Notes under the pieces: generated by a model
What the model was told of the DNA's origin: nothing
The model's database searches: none
What the model saw: only the letters and a program-made list of their open reading frames with translations
Position numbers and translations under genes: made by a program
In this document: piece after piece, positions 43,441 to 51,647 of the stretch
Numbering within the stretch: the stretch's first letter is position 1
Layout: each line of letters opens with the position of its first letter
Origin: Vicinamibacterales bacterium
Lineage (GTDB): Bacteria; Acidobacteriota; Vicinamibacteria; Vicinamibacterales; 2-12-FULL-66-21
Direction of reading: 5' to 3'
DNA length: 64,000 bases
Assembly: GCA_035699745.1 (NCBI GenBank)
Contig: DASSPH010000018.1
Coordinates: 1-64,000 of the forward strand

Positions 43441-45348
43441 GTGGCTCGACACTTGATAACAGCGATGGCCGGCATTCCACAATACGACCCGCAACTGGCG
43501 CAACTCGTCAAGGAAGCACCCTCGGGTGCGGAGTGGCTGCACGAGCTGAAGTACGACGGCTACCGCATCGGGTGCCGGATCGACGGCCGATCGGTGACGC
43601 TTCTCAGTCGCAACGGGAAGGACTGGACGGAAGCGTTCCCGGAGATCGTGCGCGCGGCACAGTCGCTCCGTGTAAAATCCGCCCTCCTCGACGGCGAGGT
43701 CTGCGTCGTCCTGCCCGACGGGCGCACCAGCTTCCAGGGGCTGCAGAATCTCGCCGCCGCCGATCGGTCGCGGCTGGTCTACTTCGTCTTCGATCTGATC
43801 TATCTCGACGGCCGGTCGCTCGCCGCGGAGCCGCTGGAAGCCCGCAAGGCGGCGTTGAAGAAGATCGTTCGCGGCGAGCGCATCAAGTTCTCCGAGCATC
43901 TCGACGCGGACGGTCCGGAGGCTCACCGCGAGGCCTGCCGGCTGCGCCTCGAGGGGATCGTCTCGAAGCCGCGAAACGCCCCGTACCAGAGCGGCAAGCG
44001 CGTCGGGTGGCTGAAGACCAAGTGCGTCAGCCGCCAGGAGTTCGTCATCGGCGGTTTCACCGATCCGGAAGGATCGCGGGAAGGGATCGGCGCGATCCTG
44101 GTCGGCGTGTACGACGGGGGTCGTCTGCGGTTCGCCGGCAAGGTGGGCACCGGGTTCACGGTGAAGAGCGCGCGCGAGCTGCGGACGACGCTCAACCGTC
44201 TCGAGATTCCCTCCTCGCCATTCACGCCGCCACCGCCGGGCTGGCTCGGCCGCAACGCCCACTGGGTGAAACCGGCGCTGGTCGGCGAGGTCGAGTTCAC
44301 CGAGTGGACCGGCGACGGGAAGATCCGGCACCCGTCGTTCCAGGGTTTGCGGCGCGACAAGCCGCCGGAAGCGGTGGTCCGCGAAGTCGCCGACGCGGCA
44401 CCCGCTCCGGCGCGGACGCCCGGTAGACGCCGGGCGCGCCGTCCGCCGGCCGCCGCAGGGCCGCGGCCATCCGTGCGCGGCATCGGGATCAGTCATCCCG
44501 ATCGCGTGATGTACGAGCGGCCGCGCCTCACCAAGCTGGAGGTGGCGCAGTACTACGACCGCATCGCAGAGGCGATGATGCCGCACGTGGATGGACGGCC
44601 GCTGACCCTGGTCCGCTGCGGCGAGGGGATCGCGCACGGGTGCTTCTACATGAAGCATTCCAAGGTGTGGTCGCCGCCGGCGCTGAGGCGCGTGAAGATC
44701 CGCGAGAAGACGAAGATCGGCGAGTACCTGGTCATCGAGTCGCCCGAGGCGATCGTGTCGCTGGTGCAGATGGACATTCTCGAGATCCACACGTGGAACA
44801 CGCGGCACCAGAAGATCGAGCACCCGGATCGCATCGTCCTGGATCTGGACCCGGGGCCGGAGGTCGAGTGGAAGACGGTCGTCTCGTCCGCGAGGGCGGT
44901 GCGAAAGCTGCTGCAGACGCTGGATCTCGAGAGCTTCGTGAAGACCACCGGCGGCCGCGGACTCCACGTCGTCGTTCCGCTTGCGCCGGTGCACGACTGG
45001 GCGGCGTGCCTCGATCTCTCACGCGCCGTCGCCGAAGCGCTGACGCGCCACGATCCCGGCCTGTTCACGACGACGTTCTCGAAGCGGGGACGGGAGCGGC
45101 AGATCCTGGTGGATTACATGCGGAACAACCGGACCAACACGTCGGTTGCCGCGTTCTCGACCCGCGCCCGCGAAGGGGCGCCAGTGTCGATGCCGGTGTC
45201 GTGGACCGAGCTGACGCCGTCGCTGGACCCGGCGTCGTTCACCGCCGTGAGCGTGCCGCAGCGGCTCGCGCGGCAGCGGAAGGATCCGTGGGCAGAGTAT
45301 TTCACGCTGAAGCAGCGCTTCTCGAAGAAAGCCGTGGCCTCCGTGTGA
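43441..45348 (+). CDS. ligD: ATP-dependent DNA ligase/polymerase LigD-like protein
   Basis: This 635-residue protein has an N-terminal ATP-dependent DNA ligase domain with the adenylated lysine in ELKYDGYRIG (K37), motifs LLDGEVCVV and RLEGIVSKP, and an OB domain. A basic linker follows, then a C-terminal primase-polymerase domain from about residue 345 (ISHPDRVMYERPRLTKLEVAQYY, IVLDLDPGPE, TTGGRGLHVVVPL, FTTTFSKRGRERQILVDY). It lacks the 3'-phosphoesterase domain that many LigD proteins carry. LigD acts with Ku in non-homologous end joining; no Ku gene is seen here. A Met eight residues downstream is another possible start. Confidence 0.93.
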   Translation: MARHLITAMAGIPQYDPQLAQLVKEAPSGAEWLHELKYDGYRIGCRIDGRSVTLLSRNGKDWTEAFPEIVRAAQSLRVKSALLDGEVCVVLPDGRTSFQGLQNLAAADRSRLVYFVFDLIYLDGRSLAAEPLEARKAALKKIVRGERIKFSEHLDADGPEAHREACRLRLEGIVSKPRNAPYQSGKRVGWLKTKCVSRQEFVIGGFTDPEGSREGIGAILVGVYDGGRLRFAGKVGTGFTVKSARELRTTLNRLEIPSSPFTPPPPGWLGRNAHWVKPALVGEVEFTEWTGDGKIRHPSFQGLRRDKPPEAVVREVADAAPAPARTPGRRRARRPPAAAGPRPSVRGIGISHPDRVMYERPRLTKLEVAQYYDRIAEAMMPHVDGRPLTLVRCGEGIAHGCFYMKHSKVWSPPALRRVKIREKTKIGEYLVIESPEAIVSLVQMDILEIHTWNTRHQKIEHPDRIVLDLDPGPEVEWKTVVSSARAVRKLLQTLDLESFVKTTGGRGLHVVVPLAPVHDWAACLDLSRAVAEALTRHDPGLFTTTFSKRGRERQILVDYMRNNRTNTSVAAFSTRAREGAPVSMPVSWTELTPSLDPASFTAVSVPQRLARQRKDPWAEYFTLKQRFSKKAVASV

Positions 45349-45367
45349 TCCGTGGCTTCCGTGGCCT
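45332..45367. repeat. Nonamer tandem repeat spanning two convergent gene ends
   Basis: Four consecutive nine-base units, CCGTGGCCT, CCGTGTGAT, CCGTGGCTT and CCGTGGCCT, run from inside the last codons of ligD, through its stop, to the last base of the aldo/keto reductase gene. The repeat fills the whole 18-base gap. Confidence 0.8.
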
Positions 45368-46287
45368 CAGCCGGCGAGCTCCTCCTGCAGCGGGAACCCG
45401 TGCTGGGCGCGTCCCTCGTCCCCTTCGTGTTCCGCGGTGGTCTTGTAGCGTTCGAACCGGCCGTCGGCGGCTTTCGCCGTGACGCGGTGCCGCAACTGCT
45501 CCATCTCGGCGGCGGTGAACGGCGTGAATCCGTTCGCGATCCTGACGTTCTGCTTCAGCACCTTCATCGAGTCGATGCCGCTGACCGTGGTCGCGACCGG
45601 CAGGCTCATCGCGTAGCGCAGCGCGTCGCCGGCGGAGATGACGCGCCTGGCCACGAAGTCGCCGCTCCCGCAGAGACTCTTCATGCCGATGGCGGCGATC
45701 CCCTGCCGCTGCAGCTCCGGCAGCACGCGCTGCTCGAAGCTGCGAAACGAGCCGTCGAACACGTTCAGCGGCAGCTGGCAGGCGTCGAAGGGATAGCCGA
45801 ACGAGAGCATGCGCAGGTGAATGTCGGGATCCTTGTGGCCGGTGAAGCCGACGAACCGCACCTTCCCCTGCTCCCTGGCGCGATCGAGCGCCTCGACCAC
45901 GCCGCCGGGGGCGAAGTGGAGATCGGGGTCGTTGTAGTACGCGCACTCGTGGATCTGCCAGAGGTCGAGCCGATCGGTCTTCAGCCGGCGGAGCGACTCC
46001 TCGAGCTGCCGCATCGCGACCTTGGCGTCGCGCCCGTGCGTGCAGACCTTGGTCATGAGGAAGACCTGGTCGCGCCGGCCGGCGAGGGCGCGCCCCATGC
46101 GCTCTTCGCTCTCGTGCTCGTGATACTCCCAGGCGTTGTCGAGGAAGGTGATGCCGGCGTCGATCGCGGCGTGGATGACGCGCGCCGCCTCGCGGGCCGA
46201 GCCGATCGATCCGAGATGATAGCCGCCGAGTCCGAGAATGGAGACCGACTGATCGGCGTGACGGCCGAACGGGCGTACCGGAATCAT
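45367..46287 (-). CDS. Aldo/keto reductase
   Basis: This 306-residue protein is a TIM-barrel NADPH-dependent aldo/keto reductase. The catalytic tetrad is recognisable as Asp and Tyr in FLDNAWEYHEHESEERMGRA, Lys in LMTKVCTHG and His in LWQIHEC. The GVSGIDSMKVLKQNVRIAN-like cofactor-phosphate region is present as TVSGIDSMKVLKQN. The substrate is an aldehyde or ketone that cannot be predicted. The ATG overlaps the stop of the chlorite-dismutase-family gene by four bases, so the two are translated together. Confidence 0.9.
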   Translation of the reverse strand: MIPVRPFGRHADQSVSILGLGGYHLGSIGSAREAARVIHAAIDAGITFLDNAWEYHEHESEERMGRALAGRRDQVFLMTKVCTHGRDAKVAMRQLEESLRRLKTDRLDLWQIHECAYYNDPDLHFAPGGVVEALDRAREQGKVRFVGFTGHKDPDIHLRMLSFGYPFDACQLPLNVFDGSFRSFEQRVLPELQRQGIAAIGMKSLCGSGDFVARRVISAGDALRYAMSLPVATTVSGIDSMKVLKQNVRIANGFTPFTAAEMEQLRHRVTAKAADGRFERYKTTAEHEGDEGRAQHGFPLQEELAG

Positions 46288-47009
46288 CGCGAGGTCCTCC
46301 AGACGGCGCGGCCGACGAAGAAGGGGCCGAGCCGGTCGAGATAAAGCGCGGTCTGCTGCGTCTTGCGCATCGACTGCACGACGGCGGAAAGCGGAAACAG
46401 CTCCTTGCCGATCAGGCCGATCACGAAATCGTTGTCGTCACGATCAAGACCGTGGCAGGCGAGGCGGATATCGTGGGCGTAGTCGGCGGCGCCGAATGCC
46501 ATGCCGATCGAGCCGTGCTCGGCGAGAATCGTGCGCTGCTCCTGCTCCGGCAGCTGCGCGAAGCGGCCGCTGCGGCGGAGCGGATACCAGATCGCCCACG
46601 ACCATGCCGGATTGAGCACGGTCCGGCGCGGCCGCTCGACGAGCGTCTCGTGCAGGTCGGGCTCGTAGCCGAGCGAATAGGTGCGGCCGAACATCGTGTA
46701 TTCGGGCTTCAGCGCCATGCCGCCGCACGCGCCGCGTTTCAGCTCGGGGCGCAGCCGGTCGATGAACGCGTCAGGATCGCGCTCGAGCGCGAGCACGGCG
46801 ATGCCGCGCGGATCGTTCAGGTCCTCGTAGACGACCGCTTCGATCCCGGCCGCCTCGAGCTGCCGCGCCACGGCGCGCGCGTCCTCGCATTCACCGAACG
46901 CGAGCAGCTGCATGAAGAGACGATCGTCGGACCGCTGGGGAACGCCGTCCTTGAGGCCGCCCTTTTCGCTGAGATCGGGCGGCTCGATGCGGCCGCGGCC
47001 TCGTTCCAT
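46284..47009 (-). CDS. Chlorite dismutase family heme protein
   Basis: This 241-residue protein has an N-terminal ferredoxin-like half (LFMQLLAFGECEDARAVARQ) and a C-terminal half matching the chlorite dismutase/HemQ superfamily: YPLRRSGRFAQLPEQEQRT, LAEHGSIGMAFG and LACHGLDRDDNDFVIGLIG. The His in LACHGL lies where the proximal heme ligand sits in the family. Members either dismutate chlorite or decarboxylate coproheme; this one is too divergent to assign. It is the first gene of a two-gene operon with the aldo/keto reductase. The N-terminal 30 residues before RLFMQ may not all be translated. Confidence 0.8.
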   Translation of the reverse strand: MERGRGRIEPPDLSEKGGLKDGVPQRSDDRLFMQLLAFGECEDARAVARQLEAAGIEAVVYEDLNDPRGIAVLALERDPDAFIDRLRPELKRGACGGMALKPEYTMFGRTYSLGYEPDLHETLVERPRRTVLNPAWSWAIWYPLRRSGRFAQLPEQEQRTILAEHGSIGMAFGAADYAHDIRLACHGLDRDDNDFVIGLIGKELFPLSAVVQSMRKTQQTALYLDRLGPFFVGRAVWRTSR

Positions 47010-47646
47010 AGACCTTCAACTCTATCAGGCGGCGCGCTTTTTGGATCGGTCCGCCTTTCTGATCCGGATCGGCGAGTTCGAAGCCGGCATCGCCGACGCG
47101 CTCGCACCGGAGCGTGACGCCGTACACCAGACGTCTTCGGCGCTGCGCGCGATCACCGAAGATGCCGCAGCCGCGTGGCTCGCTCTCGTCGAGACGGGCG
47201 ACTCGCGGCAGAGCGGCGGATCGCTGGGCCGCCGCCTGACGCAGTTCGAAGCGGTGCGGCTGCCCATCCCGATCGAGCTGCGCGTATCCGAGGGCTACGC
47301 CTATTACGCGCTGTTCCCCGACACCTACGCCGCCGCGGCGCGGCGTTTCGCCGGCGACACAGGGGTGCGGCGGGTCCATGTCGTCGGCATCCGGAGCATC
47401 GGCACGTCCCTGTCGGCCGTCGTCGCCGCCGCGCTCCGGCGATCGGGCTGTGCCGTATCGACCAGCACCGTGCGGCCTCGCGGACACCCGTTCGATCGCA
47501 CGCTGCAGGCCGACGCACGCTTCGCGAACAGTCCACCACCGACTCGCAGCGCGACAGCGGCACGCCGGGAACGAACGGCAGGTCGAGGAATCCGGAGCGC
47601 AGGTCGGTGGCCGCCTGTTTCACCGCCTCCGCGAAGTCGCGGTTGA
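46987..47646 (+). CDS. Truncated protein with a Rossmann-like GIRSIGTSLSAV segment
   Basis: The first 180 or so residues look like a genuine protein: LYQAARFLDRSAFLIRIGEF, YAYYALFPDTYAAAARRF, and VHVVGIRSIGTSLSAVVAAA with TVRPRGHPFDRT, a glycine-containing strand-helix that recalls phosphoribosyltransferase-like folds. After about position 47,525 the frame continues over the tail of the oppositely oriented HAD gene and reads as low-complexity proline/arginine sequence, so the natural C-terminus is lost. The start is also uncertain because it overlaps the start of the chlorite-dismutase-family gene. I do not know its function and regard it as probably non-functional. Confidence 0.45.
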   Translation: MRPRPRSIDLQLYQAARFLDRSAFLIRIGEFEAGIADALAPERDAVHQTSSALRAITEDAAAAWLALVETGDSRQSGGSLGRRLTQFEAVRLPIPIELRVSEGYAYYALFPDTYAAAARRFAGDTGVRRVHVVGIRSIGTSLSAVVAAALRRSGCAVSTSTVRPRGHPFDRTLQADARFANSPPPTRSATAARRERTAGRGIRSAGRWPPVSPPPRSRG

Positions 47647-47945
47647 AGCAGATGGCGTGGTCGTCGATGAAGACGTGAGCCGGCGGCTTGCGCCGGGTGA
47701 TCGCACCCCACGAGATCCAGCAGGCCGTACTCGCGCAGCCACCGGCGCACGCCCGGCGGATGGCGCGTCGTAAAGACGACGACATCGAAGCCGTGGGCGC
47801 GGAGATCCTCGAGAAACTGCCGGGCGCCCGGACGCGGCGGGTCCCAATGGTCCGGATGGCGCCACCCGGTGTAGGCGTCGAGCACGCCGTTCAGATCGAC
47901 GCACGCCAGCGGCCGTTCGGGATTGTCGAGGTTGAGGCGCGCCAT
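47525..47945 (-). pseudogene. Frameshifted and truncated HAD-like hydrolase gene
   Basis: The first frame encodes an HAD-type N-terminus, LACVDLNGVLDAYTGWRHPD followed by QFLEDLRAHGFDVVVFTTRH, up to LLDLVG. One base later (around 47,705, next to a run of four Cs) the homology continues in another frame as AITRRKPPAHVFIDDHAICF and NRDFAEAVKQAATDL. An extra base has therefore split the gene. The usual nucleophile Asp is present as DLNGVLD, although the second Asp is replaced by Asn. The 3' end collides with the broken plus-strand gene at about 47,525. Confidence 0.65.
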
Positions 47946-47961
47946 TTACAATTATGGCGTC

Positions 47962-48258
47962 ATGTCCACCGACGATCGCCAGGCGGCGCAGCGCCGCCTC
48001 AACGACCTGCTCACCATGGTGCGCGCCACGCCGACGCGCGAACAGTTCGCCCGATTGATCGAGGAGGCCGAAGCGCTCGATCGCGCGATCGCCGCCTTTC
48101 ACCTCGAAGGGATCCGCTTCCGGATCTACAACGTCGATCGGATGGTGCAGCACCCGCCGGCGCCGCTTCCCGCGGACGCCACGGCCATCGTCGCCGACGT
48201 CCGCAGGCACCTCGAAGCCGCCGGCTTCCACACGCGCTCGCACCAATCGCCGACGTAG
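47962..48258 (+). CDS. Small protein of unknown function
   Basis: This 98-residue soluble protein has a helical N-terminus (DDRQAAQRRLNDLLTMVRAT) and a short beta segment, GIRFRIYNVDRMVQHP, with a final helix HLEAAGFHTRSH. I recognise no family. It has no signal peptide. A TACAAT hexamer (47947-47952) lies nine bases before the ATG with no ribosome binding site between them, a pattern seen for several genes here that suggests a leaderless mRNA. Confidence 0.55.
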   Translation: MSTDDRQAAQRRLNDLLTMVRATPTREQFARLIEEAEALDRAIAAFHLEGIRFRIYNVDRMVQHPPAPLPADATAIVADVRRHLEAAGFHTRSHQSPT

Positions 48259-48308
48259 CGCGCCGCCGCTCGGCGCCAGCCGCTGCCCGCGATCCGCTCG
48301 CTGCCGAC

Positions 48309-48653
48309 CTATTTCGGGTTGAGCACCTGATTCAGCTGGTTCGCCGTGATACGGAAGTGCGAGGCGTTCCACACAATCTTGCCGTCGCGCAGCAGGATGG
48401 CTTGCGGAGTTTCGTGGCGCAGCCCGAGCCGCTGCGCGACGGCGTCGGACAGCGGCCTGTGCGTCTGCACGGTGATCATGCGATACGCGATGTCGGAAGG
48501 TGCGTTGTCGATGTGCGACTGAAGTTCATCGAGCGCTTCCGCGCTCACACCGCAGTAGCGGCTGTGCTTGAACAGCAGGACCGGCCGCTCGTTCGATTCG
48601 AGAATGGCGGCGTCGAGAGCGGGCAGGTCCGTGAGCGGCACGAGTCGCGACAT
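48309..48653 (-). CDS. ytxJ: YtxJ-like monothiol thioredoxin-fold protein
   Basis: This 114-residue protein matches the YtxJ (DUF2847) family: VLLFKHSRYCGVSAEALDEL with a single active-site Cys in place of a CxxC pair, then YRMITVQTHRPLSDAVAQRL and the thioredoxin cis-proline-like segment HETPQAILLRDGKIVWNASH. In Firmicutes YtxJ is linked to bacillithiol-dependent redox balance; whether this organism makes bacillithiol is unknown. The chosen ATG removes a short poorly conserved extension. TACACT sits seven bases before it. Confidence 0.82.
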   Translation of the reverse strand: MSRLVPLTDLPALDAAILESNERPVLLFKHSRYCGVSAEALDELQSHIDNAPSDIAYRMITVQTHRPLSDAVAQRLGLRHETPQAILLRDGKIVWNASHFRITANQLNQVLNPK

Positions 48654-48734
48654 CCATCGAAGTGTAGCAGCCGCTTCCATCGTCAATCGAGCTCGGCGGC
48701 AGCAGAACCGCGGTGAGCGGTGAGCGGCCGGCGG

Positions 48735-49622
48735 CTATCCCCACAACCAGGCCGCGCCGCGAACGCCGCTCGAGTCCCCGTGTCTGGCGCGCGCCAGGCG
48801 CGTGTCGACGCGATCCGAGAACACCCACTCGGTCCAGATCTCGGGCACGCGGCGGTACAGCGAGGCGATGTTCGACAGGCCGCCGCCGAGCACGATGGCG
48901 TCCGGATCGAGCAGGTTGATCACGGTGGCCAGCGCCTTGGCCAGCCGCCGCGAGTACGTCTCGACCGCCTCGATCGCCTCGGCATACCCGCCGTCCGCCG
49001 CTTCCGCGATCTCGCGCGCCGTGAGCCCGCCGCCGCCGCGGTACGCCCGCTGCAGACCGGCGCCCGACAGGAACGTCTCGATGCAGCCGCGGCGGCCGCA
49101 ATAGCACGGCGGTCCGGGCCACTCCGTCTCGTCCGGCCACGGCAGCGCGTTGTGGCCCCACTCCCCCGCGACGGCATTCGGCCCGACCAGCACCCGGCCG
49201 TCGACGACGATCCCGCCGCCCGTGCCGGTGCCGAGGATCACGCCGAACACGACGCGCGCGCCGGCGCCGCCGCCATCCGCCGCCTCCGACAGCGCGAAGC
49301 AGTTCGCATCGTTGGCCACGCGCACCGGGCGGCCGAGCGCGCGCTCGAGATCCGTGTGCAGCCGCCGGCCGATCAGCCACGTCGAATTCGCGTTCTTCAC
49401 CAGGCCGGTGGCCGGCGAGATGCTGCCCGGCATCCCGACGCCGACCGTGCCGTGCGCGCCGGTCGCCCGCTCCACCTCGGCGACGAGGGCGGCGATCGCC
49501 GCAATCGTCCGCTGGTAATCGCCGCGAGGGGTATCGACGCGCCGGCGGAACCGCTCCGTGCCGTCGTCCGCGAGCGCCACCGCCTCGATCTTCGTGCCGC
49601 CGAGATCGACTCCGATCCGCAC
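48735..49622 (-). CDS. ROK-family sugar kinase
   Basis: This 295-residue protein has the ROK-family phosphate-binding start RIGVDLGGTKIEAVALADDG, catalytic Asp region RVANDANCFALSEAADGGG, GVILGTGTGGGIVVDG and the zinc-binding loop EWGHNALPWPDE followed by CYCGRRGCIETFLSG. These are features of bacterial hexokinases such as glucokinase, fructokinase and N-acetylglucosamine kinase. The exact sugar cannot be read from the sequence; GHNALP is closest to fructokinase/Mak-type enzymes. It starts at GTG with AGGAGAAG upstream and precedes no obvious sugar transporter gene. Confidence 0.9.
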   Translation of the reverse strand: MRIGVDLGGTKIEAVALADDGTERFRRRVDTPRGDYQRTIAAIAALVAEVERATGAHGTVGVGMPGSISPATGLVKNANSTWLIGRRLHTDLERALGRPVRVANDANCFALSEAADGGGAGARVVFGVILGTGTGGGIVVDGRVLVGPNAVAGEWGHNALPWPDETEWPGPPCYCGRRGCIETFLSGAGLQRAYRGGGGLTAREIAEAADGGYAEAIEAVETYSRRLAKALATVINLLDPDAIVLGGGLSNIASLYRRVPEIWTEWVFSDRVDTRLARARHGDSSGVRGAAWLWG

Positions 49623-49644
49623 CTTCTCTCCTGTCCGGCTGATG

Positions 49645-50364
49645 TCACGCGCCGCCGAGCAGCAGCGGCACGATCGCCGCCGCCGGCCCGAGCGCGTGAA
49701 TCTCCGGCACGTCCGCGGGCTCCGCCGGCTTCGGCGCGCGATGCGGATTGAACCATATCGCGCGGACTCCCGCGCGCGTCGCCCCGACGATGTCGTTCAC
49801 CCAGGCGTCGCCGACCATGACCGCGGCCGCCGCGGCGACGCCGGCGCGGTCGAGCGCGATCGCGAAGATCCGCGGGTCCGGCTTCGCGACGCCGACGTCC
49901 TCGGACGCGACCAGCACGTCGACCAGCGGCGCCAGCCCGCAGTATTCGAGCTTGTCCTGCTGCTCGTCCAGCAGGTTGTTGGTGACGATCGCGATCCGCG
50001 CGTGCGGCCGCAGCGCCGCGAGCAGCGGAGCGGCACCGTCGAGCGCGCGGCGCGACGTCGTGTAGCCCGTCCGGTATGCCGCGGCCACCGCGTCCACCGC
50101 CGCCGCGTCGAGCGCCACGCCGAGCGCGAGGAACACGCGGCGGAATCGCTCCCGCCGCGCGTCGTCGAGGCCGATCCGTCCGGCCAGCACTTCGACGTGC
50201 ATCTCTTCGAGATAGGCCGCGTGATGGCGCTCGAACTCGGCGAAGTCGAGATCCGGCGCATGCGCGCCGTGGACGGCCTGCAGCGCCGCGCGCGCCGACC
50301 GCCGGTGATCGAACAGCGTGTCGTCGAGGTCGAACAGAACCGCCCGCGCCGCCGGCCTACTCAC
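49645..50364 (-). CDS. HAD-superfamily hydrolase
   Basis: This protein of about 239 residues is a classical HAD hydrolase. The nucleophile Asp is in AVLFDLDDTLFDHR (motif I), a Thr in ARIAIVTNN (motif II), Lys in GVAKPDPRIF (motif III) and acids in VMVGDAWVNDIVGA (motif IV). A helical cap of about 90 residues lies between motifs I and II. It probably dephosphorylates a small phosphorylated metabolite. The GTG start overlaps the last eight bases of the reductase gene upstream, which indicates translational coupling. Confidence 0.88.
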   Translation of the reverse strand: MSRPAARAVLFDLDDTLFDHRRSARAALQAVHGAHAPDLDFAEFERHHAAYLEEMHVEVLAGRIGLDDARRERFRRVFLALGVALDAAAVDAVAAAYRTGYTTSRRALDGAAPLLAALRPHARIAIVTNNLLDEQQDKLEYCGLAPLVDVLVASEDVGVAKPDPRIFAIALDRAGVAAAAAVMVGDAWVNDIVGATRAGVRAIWFNPHRAPKPAEPADVPEIHALGPAAAIVPLLLGGA

Positions 50365-51631
50365 CGGCCGTCGCGGACGCAGGAACTTCCGAGCCTCCCC
50401 GGACGGCGATCCACGCCAGCCGCGGGAGCAGCCGCGGGAATCGCCAGAGCAGCTGCCGCCGCGCGGCACGATACGAGAGGCGGCCGCTGGCGTAGTCGAC
50501 CAGGATGCGCGAGAACTCGGGGCGCGACTGCGCGCCGCGGACCACGCGGTCCATGCGCGCGGCGCTGTGGAACAGATACTTCTGCACCAGGACCGAGTCG
50601 CGCAGCTCGGCGCCGATCTCGCGCTTCCAGGCGCGCACGTAGCGGCGCCGCGCGGCCGCCGGCTCGACCACCCCGCCGCGGCGCGCCGCGAGCACCGCGT
50701 CGGCGGCGAGATCGCCGGTGACCATCGCGTAGTAGATCCCTTCCGCCGAGAAGCCGTTGACGAAGCCGCCGGCGTCGCCGGCAAGCAGCACGCGGCCGGC
50801 CGCCGTCCGCCGCAGCGGACCGCCGATCGGGATCAGGAACGGTGTGAAGTTGCGGCGCTGCGACTCGCCGGCCATCAGGCCGCGGGCGCGGAGATCGCCC
50901 ACGAAGGTCTGCTGCAAATCGTACGGCGTCAGATCGATCCGCGACTTGAAGTACGGCAGAACGTAGCCGATCCCGACGTTGACGTGCTCGCGCTTCGGGA
51001 AGATGTAGGCGTAGCCGTGCGCCCCGCCGTAGCCGTAGAACACCGACAGCGTGTCGGGCTCGGCGGCGCGCAGCGCGCTCACCGGCGTCTCCTCCATCAT
51101 GTCGAGCGCGAGCCGTCCGGCGGGCCAGCCCGGATTGAGCCCGAGCCGCCGCGCGATGACGCTGTTGACGCCGTCGGCGGCGATCACGATGGGGGCGCGC
51201 AGCTCGCGTCCGTCGCGGGTGCGCAGCGTGACGCCCCCGGCGTCCTGCCGCGCCTGGGCGATCGCGGTGGACGGCAGGATCTCGGCCCCCGCCTCGCGCG
51301 CCAGCGCGACGAGGAGATAGTCGAACTCGACGCGGCGAATCAGGATCACCGCCGGACCGTTCGACTGCATCCGGAACACGCCGCCGGACGGCCCCTCGAG
51401 GTACAGGCTCGACACCGGATGGGTGGGGATCCGCGGCAGCGCCTCGGGCAGCCACGGGAATCGCGAGAGCACGCGCGTGCTGATGCCGCCGCCGCACGGC
51501 TTCTGCCGCGGCAGCGGATGGCGTTCGACGAGCAGCACCCGCATGCCGGCGCGCGCCAGCGACCGCGCGGCGGTCGCGCCGGCGGGCCCGGCACCGGCGA
51601 CGATGACGTCCGCGTCGTGTTTCGGGCTCAT
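50357..51631 (-). CDS. Geranylgeranyl reductase family flavoprotein
   Basis: This protein of about 424 residues has a Rossmann FAD-binding start, ADVIVAGAGPAGATAARSLA, the KPCGGGIS and PVSSLYLEGPSGGVF segments, and the DG motif region APIVIAADGVNSVIARRLG with GRVLLAGDAGGFVNGFSAEG. These identify the geranylgeranyl reductase family, flavoproteins that reduce double bonds in polyprenyl chains of quinones, lipids or pigments; the substrate is not evident. The ATG at MSPKHDADV was selected because upstream residues look unrelated. It is divergent from the PilZ gene with 16 bases between starts. Confidence 0.9.
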   Translation of the reverse strand: MSPKHDADVIVAGAGPAGATAARSLARAGMRVLLVERHPLPRQKPCGGGISTRVLSRFPWLPEALPRIPTHPVSSLYLEGPSGGVFRMQSNGPAVILIRRVEFDYLLVALAREAGAEILPSTAIAQARQDAGGVTLRTRDGRELRAPIVIAADGVNSVIARRLGLNPGWPAGRLALDMMEETPVSALRAAEPDTLSVFYGYGGAHGYAYIFPKREHVNVGIGYVLPYFKSRIDLTPYDLQQTFVGDLRARGLMAGESQRRNFTPFLIPIGGPLRRTAAGRVLLAGDAGGFVNGFSAEGIYYAMVTGDLAADAVLAARRGGVVEPAAARRRYVRAWKREIGAELRDSVLVQKYLFHSAARMDRVVRGAQSRPEFSRILVDYASGRLSYRAARRQLLWRFPRLLPRLAWIAVRGGSEVPASATAGE

Positions 51632-51633
51632 GT

Positions 51634-51639
51634 TAGACT
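51634..51639 (+). promoter_or_regulatory. Candidate -10 box of the PilZ gene
   Basis: TAGACT lies eight bases before the PilZ ATG inside a 16-base divergent gap, with no ribosome binding site. It is a plausible -10 element for a leaderless transcript. Confidence 0.35.
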
Positions 51640-51647
51640 GACCGGAC

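Noticed and set aside
42473-45348. Nucleotidyltransferase-like gene and ligD as a defence or toxin-antitoxin system
   Set aside because: The genes are divergent with no antitoxin-like gene, and LigD is a common repair enzyme; adjacency alone does not support it.
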